NCBI RefSeq assembly: GCF_004514475.2
Contig: NZ_MYFO02000002.1
Span: forward strand, 496,001 to 560,000
Source of the DNA: Paenibacillus athensensis
GTDB lineage: Bacteria; Bacillota; Bacilli; Paenibacillales; NBRC-103111
Length of the DNA: 64,000 nt
Direction of reading: 5' to 3'
A program made the position numbers and the translations under genes. The notes under the pieces are model-generated. The model worked only from the letters and a program-made list of their open reading frames with translations, was not told the DNA's origin and searched no databases. Of the stretch, positions 18,400 to 27,937 are shown one piece after another. Position 1 is the first letter of the stretch. Each line of letters begins with the position of its first letter.

Positions 18400-18461
18400 G
18401 AGGACTTTTGAGAAGGTTATGGTTTGGTTGTGAATAACAGCCCGGCCTTCTCAAGGTCCTC
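18400..18461. repeat. Long interrupted inverted repeat at the leuS/comER junction
   Basis: GAGGAC-TT-TTGAGAAGG (18400-18416) pairs with CCTTCTCAA-G-GTCCTC (18446-18461) around a 29-base loop. The right arm lies in the last codons of comER. Neither side has a strong T-tract, so it may be a weak bidirectional terminator or an RNA-stabilising hairpin. Confidence 0.6.
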
Positions 18462-19244
18462 TTCGTATTTGGCGTGGGTAGCGTGAATCAGCCGGGCGAA
18501 CATGCCGGACAGCTCCTCTTCCATGATGAGCAAGCCTTGTGCCGTAATGCCGCCGGGAACGGATACCCGTTTTTGCAGCTGAACGGGATTAAAGCCTCCG
18601 GTGGTCAGCAGTTTGCCGGTGCCCAGCGTCATTTCTGCGGCGAGCGTCGTCGCTTCTTCGGCGGAAATGCCGGTTTCGGCTACAGCCGCATCAATAAACG
18701 ATTGAATGAAATACGCGAGAAAAGCCGGGCCGCAGCTGGACAAATCCGAGCTGATGCGGGTGTGGCTTTCGGCGATCCGGATGGGCGAGCTGATATGCGT
18801 CAATATATTTTCCAGCAGCTCTTTATCCTCAGGCTGCATGCGGTCTCCGTGGATGCAAAGTGTAGCTCCGCTCAATACGTAGTTGGTGATGCTGGGAATG
18901 ATTTTGCTGATTTTGGCCGGCAGCAGCCCTTCCAGATGCTTCAGCAAAATCGGACTGGTAATGGATACGACGATATGTTCGGGCAGAACATAGGGCTTGA
19001 TTTCATCGATCACTTTTTTGAATTCCGACGGCTTGACACACAAAAAAATCAGATCGCTTTCCACAGCGACTTGTTGGTTGGAACGGGCGACCTGAAGTCC
19101 CGGATAGGTTTCGGCCAGACGTTCTACTTTGCTGATCGTGCGGTTCGCAGCTATCATTTGCTCCGGATTGAAAGCGCCGGAGTGAATGAAGGCCTCGATC
19201 AAAACACTGCCCATACTGCCAGTACCGATGAATCCTGCTTTCAT
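18417..19244 (-). CDS. comER: Late competence protein ComER (ProC-like oxidoreductase)
   Basis: 275 residues related to pyrroline-5-carboxylate reductase: N-terminal Rossmann motif GFIGTGSMGSVLIEAF, middle motif DLIFLCVKPSEF, and C-terminal SSCGPAFLAYFIQSFIDAA. In B. subtilis comER is divergent from comEABC exactly as here. It has been linked to competence and to sporulation/biofilm control. The start could be ATG 19244 or GTG 19247, both served by GGGAGG. Confidence 0.9.
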   Translation of the reverse strand: MKAGFIGTGSMGSVLIEAFIHSGAFNPEQMIAANRTISKVERLAETYPGLQVARSNQQVAVESDLIFLCVKPSEFKKVIDEIKPYVLPEHIVVSITSPILLKHLEGLLPAKISKIIPSITNYVLSGATLCIHGDRMQPEDKELLENILTHISSPIRIAESHTRISSDLSSCGPAFLAYFIQSFIDAAVAETGISAEEATTLAAEMTLGTGKLLTTGGFNPVQLQKRVSVPGGITAQGLLIMEEELSGMFARLIHATHAKYEEDLEKAGLLFTTKP

Positions 19245-19298
19245 CACATGATCCCTCCCGGAAAAAGTTCAGTCACCTGGCCCGAAGTCAATCGGTAT

Positions 19299-19307
19299 TG
19301 GTATACT
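19299..19307 (+). promoter_or_regulatory. Possible extended -10 promoter of comEA
   Basis: TGGTATACT is an extended -10 element 56 bases before the comEA start; no clear -35 is present. I could not identify a ComK box with confidence. Confidence 0.35.
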
Positions 19308-19362
19308 TTTCCATGCTTATGCGCAAAGCTTTGACACTATGCGCGCTGAAGGGAGCGAATTT

Positions 19363-20106
19363 GTGGAATTATTGAAAAGAAAAGGCGGTATCGCTGCTTG
19401 CGCTTTGATGTTGGCGGGAGTGTTGGCGTATGTGATCTGGTCGTTTATTTTTGCCGGGAAAGCCGCAATGCCCGCTTGGGAGACGTTAAATGAGCCGATG
19501 AAGCAGTTGGTGGCTCCTGAGGTAGAGGGGAAGGGGCTTTCTCAAGGTGAGCGTGGTGAACAACAGGGCCCGCAGAGGGCAGAAGCTCCGGTGGCCAGCA
19601 GCGGTCAGACGGCGGAAGACGGTATTTTGCGTGGAAGCAGCGGAGAGAGAGGAGTGGCAGGTGGCGGCGGAACAGCAGGAGCCGGAGAAGCTGTGGGAGC
19701 TGGTGGAGCGTCGGGAGGCGGAGGAACGGCTGGAGCCGGAGAAGCTGTGGGAGCCGATGAAGCGTCGGGAGGAGGAGCAACGGCAGGTAGCGGTGGAGCG
19801 GCAAGAGCTGGAGAAGCTTCGGGAGCTGGTGGCGCAGCAGGGCAGCGCGGCGGGGGCTTGCCGTCGGTTAACGGGAATGGACAGTCGAAAGCAGGGCCAC
19901 AGGAACTGCGGGTAGAGCTGAATACGGCGACGGTTGAGCAGTTGGACACCTTGCCCGGAATCGGTGCGAGCAAGGCGCAGGCCATTGCAGCGTACCGCAA
20001 ATCAGCCGGCCCTTTTCGATCCGTTGATGATCTGCTTCATGTCAAGGGCATCGGTGAAAAGCTGTTGGCCAAGATTCGGCCGTATGTATATGTCGCACCG
20101 CATTAG
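19363..20106 (+). CDS. comEA: ComEA-like DNA-binding competence protein lacking a visible SLBB domain
   Basis: 247 residues. One N-terminal membrane helix (about 9-30) anchors the protein, and a C-terminal helix-hairpin-helix module (VELNTATVEQLDTLPGIG, then LLHVKGIGEKLLAKI) binds DNA outside the cell for transformation. Between them, residues about 55-175 are Gly/Ala/Glu-rich low complexity; the SLBB domain that usually precedes the HhH region of ComEA is not seen. GTG 19363, with AAGGGA eight bases upstream, is preferred to ATG 19339, which has no ribosome site. It is the first gene of the comE locus. Confidence 0.85.
   Translation: MELLKRKGGIAACALMLAGVLAYVIWSFIFAGKAAMPAWETLNEPMKQLVAPEVEGKGLSQGERGEQQGPQRAEAPVASSGQTAEDGILRGSSGERGVAGGGGTAGAGEAVGAGGASGGGGTAGAGEAVGADEASGGGATAGSGGAARAGEASGAGGAAGQRGGGLPSVNGNGQSKAGPQELRVELNTATVEQLDTLPGIGASKAQAIAAYRKSAGPFRSVDDLLHVKGIGEKLLAKIRPYVYVAPH
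19678..19839 (+). repeat. 54-bp tandem repeat in the comEA linker
   Basis: Three copies of an 18-residue unit (GAGEAVGAGGASGGGGTA and variants). The first two are nearly identical at DNA level (19678-19731 and 19732-19785) and the third is diverged. Confidence 0.75.
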
Positions 20107-20169
20107 GTTCCTTTTATTTTTGACGTAAATATGAGAGAATGGAAGGGAAAACGACCCTGGGAGGAATAG

Positions 20170-21468
<1,299 letters not shown>

Positions 21469-21483
21469 GGAGCGTTACTCGGG

Positions 21484-21996
21484 ATGAGCAATCGCAAGGA
21501 TTGGGACACGTATTTTATGGATATTGCCTATATGGCTTCGACTCGTTCCCAATGCAGCCGCCGGCATGTCGGCGCGGTGCTCGTGCAGGGGAAGAAGCTG
21601 CTGGGCACCGCCTACAACGGAGCGCCGATGGGCGTGCCCGATTGTACGGAGGCGGGCTGTATGCTGGTCGAGGAATACGAGCTGAAAATGGTCGAAGGCA
21701 AGGAAGAGGTCGTGCGCAAGCAGCGCTGCATCCGCACGATCCATGCGGAGCAAAATCTGCTGCTTTTCACCGACCGCGAGGACCGCGAAGGCTCAACGGT
21801 ATACGTGACTGATCAGCCCTGCTGGACCTGCGCGAACATGCTGGCCAACAGTGGCATTGTGGAAATTGTATTTCATCGCGCTTATCCGAAAGATAGCGAT
21901 AAGGTGATCGGATTGATGGCGTCACGGGGTATCATCTTCCGGCAAATGGCGGCTTACGAGCCGCCGCCGGGAGTGTTGACCGAGGTGGTCAACTAG
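21484..21996 (+). CDS. comEB: ComEB, dCMP deaminase family protein
   Basis: 170 residues. The zinc-binding cytidine deaminase motifs are TIHAEQNLLLF (HAE) and TDQPCWTCANML (PCxxC). Such enzymes convert dCMP to dUMP; ComEB has also been connected to DNA uptake at the cell pole in B. subtilis. It starts 15 bases after metY and is followed by a strong terminator. Confidence 0.93.
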   Translation: MSNRKDWDTYFMDIAYMASTRSQCSRRHVGAVLVQGKKLLGTAYNGAPMGVPDCTEAGCMLVEEYELKMVEGKEEVVRKQRCIRTIHAEQNLLLFTDREDREGSTVYVTDQPCWTCANMLANSGIVEIVFHRAYPKDSDKVIGLMASRGIIFRQMAAYEPPPGVLTEVVN

Positions 21997-22068
21997 CCTG
22001 CAGCGGACTGACACCGCTTTGCCGAAGACGCCGCGTTTGGATTTACACAGCTTGATACAAAGAGGAAG

Positions 22069-22117
22069 AACCTCTTTTGACCGTCGACTCAGGGTCGGCC
22101 GGCAAAAGAGGTTTTTT
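22069..22117 (+). terminator. Rho-independent terminator after comEB
   Basis: An 11-pair perfect stem (AACCTCTTTTG / CAAAAGAGGTT) with a partly paired loop is followed by a T-run. The remaining 195 bases to comEC hold only short GGAGAG-type microrepeats. Confidence 0.85.
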
Positions 22118-22312
22118 GCGTTGCCGCTGTTATGCGGCAGGTAGGCCTGCGTTCGGGAGGGTTCGGTGATGAAGCGGCTGGAGAGAGGGAGATGAGGAGA
22201 GGGAACTGGAGAGTGTGACTGGAGAGAACAACTGTAAGCAACAGCGGCTGGAAGCCACGATTGACCGCTGGCCGCAGGTTTTCATCAGACTGTTGAGGAG
22301 GGGGAACAAATC

Positions 22313-24844
22313 ATGCGAAGGCCAGTTGTTCTATGGGGTTGTTTGTGGATAACCGGATATATGCTCGCGTTGTACGCGGAGCTGCCCTGGTTATCCTTAA
22401 CGGCAACGCTGCTGCTGCTATTGGCAGCAGCGTTGGTTGCGGCGCTGCGTCTGCCTGGCGCGCGCCTCTTGTGCGCGCTGCTGGTCGTTGGCGCAGCGGC
22501 GGGCTATTACCATTGGCGCGATGCGCGCAATGGTACAGAGCTGCTTGCGCCCGCGGGGCAGGCGCAAGCGCTGGACGGCAGCGCCGTGTCGGTGCGCGGC
22601 CGTGTGGCCAGCCCTGTCGTCGTCGATGGCGACAGGGCCAGCTTTGTCGTGGAAGCGGACGAGCTGCGCTTCCACGACAACGACGACGCTTTCCCGCTGC
22701 CGATGGGCGGGGAAAGCGTGCAGGTCTCGCTGCGCCTGCTCCGCCCGGAGCAGCGAGACGAAGCCGCCGGCTGGCGGCGGGGCGACGCCCTGACGCTGCA
22801 GGGCGAGCTGCGGGCCCCTGCGCCGGCGCGCAACTTCGGCGGTTTCGATTACCGCCGCTATTTGCGCCTGCATCGCATCCATTGGCTGATCACAGCCAAA
22901 GGGACGGAGCAGGCGGAGGTCGTGCCGGCCCGCTTCGCGTTCGGGCTGACGTCGCTGCTGCGCGCGAGCGACGGGCTGCGCGACGCCCTTGGCCGGCGGA
23001 TGGACGTGCTTTTTCCCGGCGAGCACGCGGGATTAATGAAAGGCATGCTGATCGGCCTGCAGGACGATCTGGACCCCCAGCGGTTTCAGCAGTTTTCTGA
23101 GCTCGGGTTGACCCACATCCTGGCGATTTCCGGCTTGAACGTGGCGGTATTTCTCGGCGTGGCGATTTGGGCGATGCGCCGGCTGCGGCTCACGCGGGAA
23201 ACCTATCTGGCAGTTGCGATGGCGCTGCTGCCCGTTTACATCGTGTTGACCGGCGCTTCGCCATCCATTGTTCGCGCAGGGCTGATGGCGATGCTGGGAT
23301 TATTCGCGACGCGTCGCAAATGGAAGTATGAAGCGCTGCACCTTGTTGCGGTTGTCGGCTGGGCGATGCTGCTCTGGAATCCGTATTATGTGCTCGATGT
23401 CAGCTTCCAGCTCTCGTTTCTGGTTACGCTGGGCCTGATCCTCGGCGTACCGGCAGTCGACAGTGCGCTGGCCGGACGGTTGCGGCCGGAGTGGCTGCGC
23501 AAAACGCTGGTCATCACGCTGGTTTCACAAGCGGTGTCTTTTCCGTTATCCATCTACTACTTTAATCAGTTTTCTCTGCTGAGCTGGCTGGCCAACGCTG
23601 CTTTGGTCCCGGTGATCAGTTTGGTTATTTTTCCCGCTGGTCTGATTACATTGGTTGCAGGACTGCTCTATATGCCGCTCGGACAGCTGTTGGGCAAGGT
23701 GGTCGGTTGGCTGAATCAAGCCGTTTTTTGGCTTACCGACCGCATGCAGGAAGGGAGCGCGCTGCTGACGGTTTGGCCGTCGCCTTCGTTGGTCTGGATT
23801 GCGGCGTATTTCGGTTTGTTGGCCATGTTGTACATCGCATTACGCCGCCAAAAACGGCTGGCGGTCGATCCGCTTGCCGAAAAGCCGCTGCTGTCGCATC
23901 CCTTGCAGCTTGCTCTAATCGGCTGCGGGCTTCTGCTGCTGCTGTGGATCGGTTACAACCCGCAGCGTTTTTCACATGACGGGCTGGTGCAATTCATCGA
24001 TGTCGGTCAAGGGGACAGCATCCTGATCCGCACGCCGTCAGGCAAACATCTACTGATCGACGGGGGCGGCACGCTGGACTTCAGCCGGCCCGGCGAGGAG
24101 TGGAGAAAGCGCAAGCGGCCCTTCGAGGTCGGTGCCAAGCTGCTTGTTCCGTTGCTCAAAAAACGCGGTGTTCATCACATCGACATGCTGATCATGACGC
24201 ATGAAGACGCCGACCATAGCGGCGGACTGCAAGCCGTTGTTGAGCAGCTGCCGGTTCGCCAGCTGTGGTTTAACGGTACGTACAAGCCAAACCGGGACAT
24301 TCAAAAACTGTTTCAGACGGCTTTGGACAAGCGCATCCCGCTGCTCCCCGCCGAGGCTGGGGAACGCATGCAAATCGATCGGCAGACGACGTTGACCTGG
24401 CTGCACCCGTTTTCGTCCGCTCAAGCGCAAGTTGAGGTACAGGCAGAGCAAAACAACGCGTCCGTTGTATTTGTGCTAGAGATGGAAGGAACCCGCTGGC
24501 TGTTTACCGGCGACATGGAAAAAGAAACGGAAACCGCCGTGCTGCAGCACCTCGAAGCCAATCCACTTCCCGCGGCGGCGGCAGGCGCTTCCGTCGACGT
24601 GCTGAAAATCGCCCATCACGGCAGCAAAACCTCAACCACTCAGGCATGGCTGGATTACTGGCGTCCGCGTACAGCGGTCATCTCCGTTGGAGCTACGAAC
24701 AGCTACGGTCATCCGTCTCCTGACGTATTGACCCGGCTGGGACTAGCCGGTATTCAGGTATTGCGCACCGATCAAAGAGGCGAAATCCAACTGCGCGTCG
24801 TGCAGGGGCACATCAAGGTGCGAACGATGCTGCAGCCGCCGTGA
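22313..24844 (+). CDS. comEC: DNA internalization channel protein ComEC
   Basis: 843 residues. N-terminal helices and an OB-like region are followed by the competence transmembrane domain (ILAISGLNVAVFLGVA, then SPSIVRAGLMAML near 320-330). A metallo-beta-lactamase-like domain fills the C-terminal 280 residues (FIDVGQGDSILIRTP; MTHEDADHSGGL; HHGSKTSTT). ComEC forms the channel through which single-stranded DNA enters in transformation, and the C-terminal domain may degrade the other strand. The protein is complete, slightly longer than the B. subtilis one, so the uptake machinery looks intact except for the unusual ComEA. Confidence 0.95.
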   Translation: MRRPVVLWGCLWITGYMLALYAELPWLSLTATLLLLLAAALVAALRLPGARLLCALLVVGAAAGYYHWRDARNGTELLAPAGQAQALDGSAVSVRGRVASPVVVDGDRASFVVEADELRFHDNDDAFPLPMGGESVQVSLRLLRPEQRDEAAGWRRGDALTLQGELRAPAPARNFGGFDYRRYLRLHRIHWLITAKGTEQAEVVPARFAFGLTSLLRASDGLRDALGRRMDVLFPGEHAGLMKGMLIGLQDDLDPQRFQQFSELGLTHILAISGLNVAVFLGVAIWAMRRLRLTRETYLAVAMALLPVYIVLTGASPSIVRAGLMAMLGLFATRRKWKYEALHLVAVVGWAMLLWNPYYVLDVSFQLSFLVTLGLILGVPAVDSALAGRLRPEWLRKTLVITLVSQAVSFPLSIYYFNQFSLLSWLANAALVPVISLVIFPAGLITLVAGLLYMPLGQLLGKVVGWLNQAVFWLTDRMQEGSALLTVWPSPSLVWIAAYFGLLAMLYIALRRQKRLAVDPLAEKPLLSHPLQLALIGCGLLLLLWIGYNPQRFSHDGLVQFIDVGQGDSILIRTPSGKHLLIDGGGTLDFSRPGEEWRKRKRPFEVGAKLLVPLLKKRGVHHIDMLIMTHEDADHSGGLQAVVEQLPVRQLWFNGTYKPNRDIQKLFQTALDKRIPLLPAEAGERMQIDRQTTLTWLHPFSSAQAQVEVQAEQNNASVVFVLEMEGTRWLFTGDMEKETETAVLQHLEANPLPAAAAGASVDVLKIAHHGSKTSTTQAWLDYWRPRTAVISVGATNSYGHPSPDVLTRLGLAGIQVLRTDQRGEIQLRVVQGHIKVRTMLQPP

Positions 24845-25113
24845 AATCGGCAAAATAGTTTGTCGCTCATCCCGAGTTTGCATGAGAATCTCGGCACCCT
24901 ATGCCTTCTTCCGAATCACGTTTCAGTGCCCATTCCGGCACCTCTTTTGGGCACACGAGTCTTCCCCGCACACGTCTTTCGGCATGCCAGTTTGCCACAT
25001 AGCGACGGGCAGATGCGGACCCGATCTTTGCGAGAAGAAGACTATACGGAAAACATATAAAATGGTAAAATTTAGGATGTTAATCTTGAGATGTATAGCA
25101 TGGAGGGATTTTC

Positions 25114-25306
25114 ATGACTTATCTGGGCATTATTATTGCTCAATCCTTGACCGACGCTGAAGCGTTGCGGCAATTTGATATCCTGGCAAAACGGCAAAGC
25201 GGCGATTGGTCATTCGTTATGGTCTCCACTGGAGCAGCTTGACTTTCAGCCTTGTACGCGCGTCGAGGCCCTGCAGTGGTTTGAGCTGAATGAGCAACAG
25301 GCCTGA
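25114..25306 (+). pseudogene. Decayed small gene with frameshift/internal deletion, family not named
   Basis: A good ribosome site (GGAGGG, six bases before ATG 25114) starts a frame of 42 codons ending at a TGA at 25240 (MTYLGIIIAQSLTDAEALRQ, then FDILAKRQSGDW). A second frame then continues with protein-like sequence (SPLEQLDFQPCTRVEALQWF) to a TGA at 25304. The two parts look like the N- and C-termini of one small cytosolic protein with the middle lost. I recall similar uncharacterised Bacillus proteins ending in an EQLDFYPC motif, but cannot confirm this here. The region 24845-25113 shows no other gene. Confidence 0.5.
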
Positions 25307-25414
25307 CAGGAACCGATGGGCATGAATCCGGCCTGGACTTGCCTGAACCTGCCTGCAGATCAGCAGATACGGACCCGTTCCGAGTTGCTTTAAAACAATT
25401 TTTTCCTGTGAAAT

Positions 25415-25447
25415 TAAAAAACAGCCCCCGCAGCATGGCGGAAGCTG
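25415..25447 (-). terminator. Terminator of the minus-strand glycan operon
   Basis: On the minus strand CAGCTTCCGC pairs with GCGGGGGCTG (two G-U) around a six-base loop, followed by a run of Ts. Confidence 0.85.
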
Positions 25448-25464
25448 GAGCTTTTGACGAATAG

Positions 25465-26490
25465 CTAATTGACGAGCTTTAACTGGATCAGCATCGCTTT
25501 GTGATCGGACAGCTTGGTATCCTTGCGCGTATCGTACGAAAGCACATCGACCTTTTTATTGTAAAGAAAATGATCGATTCGCCACCAGAAAATGCCATTT
25601 TCCTTCCATGAGCTTGGCACAAAATCCTTCGATTCCCACGTCGTCGGCACGATTTCTTTCGAATGCTTGACAGCGTCGCTCAACTCGCTGCGCAGCGTCT
25701 CCAGTCCGCCCATCAGCAGCGTCGTATTAAAATCGCCGGTGACGATCAGCGATTGGCCGTTCTCTTGCTTGACGAATTGTTGGATTTCATCCAAGCCTTG
25801 GGTGCGGATTTGATGGCGTTCTTTGACATAGTTCCAGAAAATCGGCGACAGCAGCCCGTTGCCCAAGTCAACATGCGGCCGCAAATGGACATTGACGATC
25901 GACAAGGTCCGTCCGTTCACATTCAGGTGCAGCAGCAAAACCTGCTTCGACGCGGAAAGCTGATGGTCAAGAATTGGATATTTGCTGATCACGACAAATT
26001 GATCTATCGTCATGATTTGATAATCGGGGAAATTGTCGCGCAGCTCCTTGCTGCGGTCAATCAAATAGGGCTCCCAGTCCTTGGTAATGTATTCGTATTC
26101 CTGCAACACGTAAATATCCTGATTTTGTTGCTTGATAAAATCATAAATGCTGTCGTCTTCGTCAATCTGGTCCCACAGCTCCGTATTCCAGCCCATTATT
26201 TTAATTGCACCGGGGTCGTTGACCTCCGGCGAAGCGCTAAACGCGTGGAGATTGATATCGATGCGCGGCAACAAACCCAGCAGCAAAATGAAAGAGCTTA
26301 AAAAATAAAACAGCTTGCGCTTTTCCCTAATGGCGAGCAAAGCAACCAGAACAGGCAGCAGGAGCAGAAACAGGGTAGGTACACTGCCGACGACGTTCCA
26401 CCAGAACAGCCGCCCGGCGATCAGCCAGCTGCAGATGAACGAGATGATCACTACGGCAATAACGGTATAATGCTTCCAGCGTAATTTCAT
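25465..26490 (-). CDS. Membrane-anchored endonuclease/exonuclease/phosphatase (EEP) family enzyme
   Basis: 341 residues. Three hydrophobic helices at about 8-28, 34-55 and 60-80 anchor an EEP catalytic domain. Metal and catalytic motifs are visible: MGWNTE, LQEYEY, NVHLRPH, TGDFN, RIDHFLY and the final SDHKAMLI. EEP domains cleave phosphodiesters or remove phosphates from nucleic acids, inositol phosphates or lipids. Its place at the end of a polyprenyl/sugar operon suggests a phosphatase or phosphodiesterase acting on a lipid-linked intermediate outside the cell, which is inference. AAAGGAG precedes the ATG. Confidence 0.82.
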   Translation of the reverse strand: MKLRWKHYTVIAVVIISFICSWLIAGRLFWWNVVGSVPTLFLLLLPVLVALLAIREKRKLFYFLSSFILLLGLLPRIDINLHAFSASPEVNDPGAIKIMGWNTELWDQIDEDDSIYDFIKQQNQDIYVLQEYEYITKDWEPYLIDRSKELRDNFPDYQIMTIDQFVVISKYPILDHQLSASKQVLLLHLNVNGRTLSIVNVHLRPHVDLGNGLLSPIFWNYVKERHQIRTQGLDEIQQFVKQENGQSLIVTGDFNTTLLMGGLETLRSELSDAVKHSKEIVPTTWESKDFVPSSWKENGIFWWRIDHFLYNKKVDVLSYDTRKDTKLSDHKAMLIQLKLVN

Positions 26491-26500
26491 GACGTCTCCT

Positions 26501-27916
26501 TTAAGATTCGCTTAATTTTTTGACATAATCGAGTCCGACCTTCCACAAGCTGCCGGAAAGCACCTTTTTCAGCGACTCAATAAAGTAGTCGATATGCTCC
26601 TTGCCAATGATCAGACTCGGCGTGATCAGCAGCTGGGCCGAATCGTGCGGCGGCGTAAATGTCAAAATATTGTATTGCTTGAGCAGCGTCGTAATAATGG
26701 CGCCGGTGACGAATTTCTCCATATACTCGGTGCCAGCGCTGGAGATCAGGCGCATCAGCTTTTCGCCCTTGGTCTTGAATTTGATGCATGTCAGCAAGCC
26801 GATTCCACCGACGTCGGCAACGATATCCGGAAATTCTTTTTTGACCTCCTGCAGACGGCTGAGCAGGTAACGGCCCATGTCTTCGGAATTTTCCACGAGC
26901 CGCTCATCGTTTAAAATGTGCAGCACCTCCAGCGCCGAAACGATTTCTTCGCCGTAGCCGTTGTAGGTGGTCGAATGAAGCGTGGCTTCGTTCATTTTCG
27001 GATACGCCTTGCTGTAGATGCGCGGCCGGGCTATAAAAGCGGCAAACGTCGCTTTGCCTCCGCCAAACGCCTTGGAAAATGAACAGATGTCCGGACTGAC
27101 GCCAAAATGCTCGAACGCGAACATTTTGCCGGTTCGACCGAAGCCGGTATAAATTTCATCAAAAATAAGCACGATATCGTATTCATCGCAAAGCTGGCGC
27201 ACCTGCTTGAAATAGTCGCGGTCGGGAATGACGACGCCTTCCGTGCGGATTGCTTCCACGATAAACGTTCCAACTCGCGAGCTGTTTTTGCCGGTTTTGT
27301 GGGCTTCAACAACGCGGCGCAAATCGTCGATGTCGCCATATTTGACCATGACGCAGTTGTCGATTTGATGAAAATGGTGATTTTGATGCTTTTCCGAGCC
27401 GGATACGGTCAATGTGGCGTGCGTTTTACCGTGGAAGGAAATATCTGTGTATACGATCAAATTACGATCAGGACCGGCGTATTTTTCCGCCAGCTTCATC
27501 GCTCCCTCATTCGCCTCCGCGCCGCTGTTGCAAAAAAACACAACCTCCAGATCCTCTGGAAAGATCAGCGACAGATTGTGGCATAATGCGGCTTGGTAGG
27601 GGGAAGGGAAAAACTTCCACGTTTCCAGTCCTTTGCGCTCAGCCCATTTGCGGCGCGCCTCCAAAATGCGCGGGTGGTTGTGTCCGGCGACCAGCACGCC
27701 GACGTGGCCGGTCATGTCGAGGATCTTCCGTCCGTCGCTCAAGGTGATATACATACCTTCGGCTTTGACCGGAATGGAATCCCCAAAGCCAAGCATCGAC
27801 AGCATTTTACCGAGATTGCCGCCGAGATGTTTTTTAAACAGGCGCAAATTTTCTTTCTCGCTCATTTGATCCGCGTCTTCGACTGACATCAATTTCAAGC
27901 CTTGCAAGGTTGGCAT
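26501..27916 (-). CDS. Class III PLP-dependent aminotransferase
   Basis: 471 residues. Family motifs are FCNSGAEANEGAMKLA, LIFDEIYTGFGRTGKM and SFSKAFGGG, whose lysine should bind PLP. A roughly 60-residue N-terminal part is longer than in simple acetylornithine aminotransferases. Class III enzymes act on omega-amino groups, glutamate semialdehyde or sugars. In this operon it may make an amino-modified sugar or side group. AGGGAG lies seven bases before the start. Confidence 0.85.
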   Translation of the reverse strand: MPTLQGLKLMSVEDADQMSEKENLRLFKKHLGGNLGKMLSMLGFGDSIPVKAEGMYITLSDGRKILDMTGHVGVLVAGHNHPRILEARRKWAERKGLETWKFFPSPYQAALCHNLSLIFPEDLEVVFFCNSGAEANEGAMKLAEKYAGPDRNLIVYTDISFHGKTHATLTVSGSEKHQNHHFHQIDNCVMVKYGDIDDLRRVVEAHKTGKNSSRVGTFIVEAIRTEGVVIPDRDYFKQVRQLCDEYDIVLIFDEIYTGFGRTGKMFAFEHFGVSPDICSFSKAFGGGKATFAAFIARPRIYSKAYPKMNEATLHSTTYNGYGEEIVSALEVLHILNDERLVENSEDMGRYLLSRLQEVKKEFPDIVADVGGIGLLTCIKFKTKGEKLMRLISSAGTEYMEKFVTGAIITTLLKQYNILTFTPPHDSAQLLITPSLIIGKEHIDYFIESLKKVLSGSLWKVGLDYVKKLSES

Positions 27917-27937
27917 AACGGATTGCTCCCTTCCGGA

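Noticed and set aside
16064-18454. Open frame of nearly 800 codons on the minus strand opposite leuS
   Set aside because: It is an antisense shadow of a high-GC coding gene: no ribosome site, His/Arg/Gln-rich composition, and leuS is certain on the plus strand.
19678-19839. comEA linker repeats considered as a CRISPR or mobile repeat
   Set aside because: In-frame coding repeats with no spacers or flanking target duplications.
24860-25160. Short open frames after comEC
   Set aside because: No ribosome sites; one overlaps the better supported small decayed gene in another frame.
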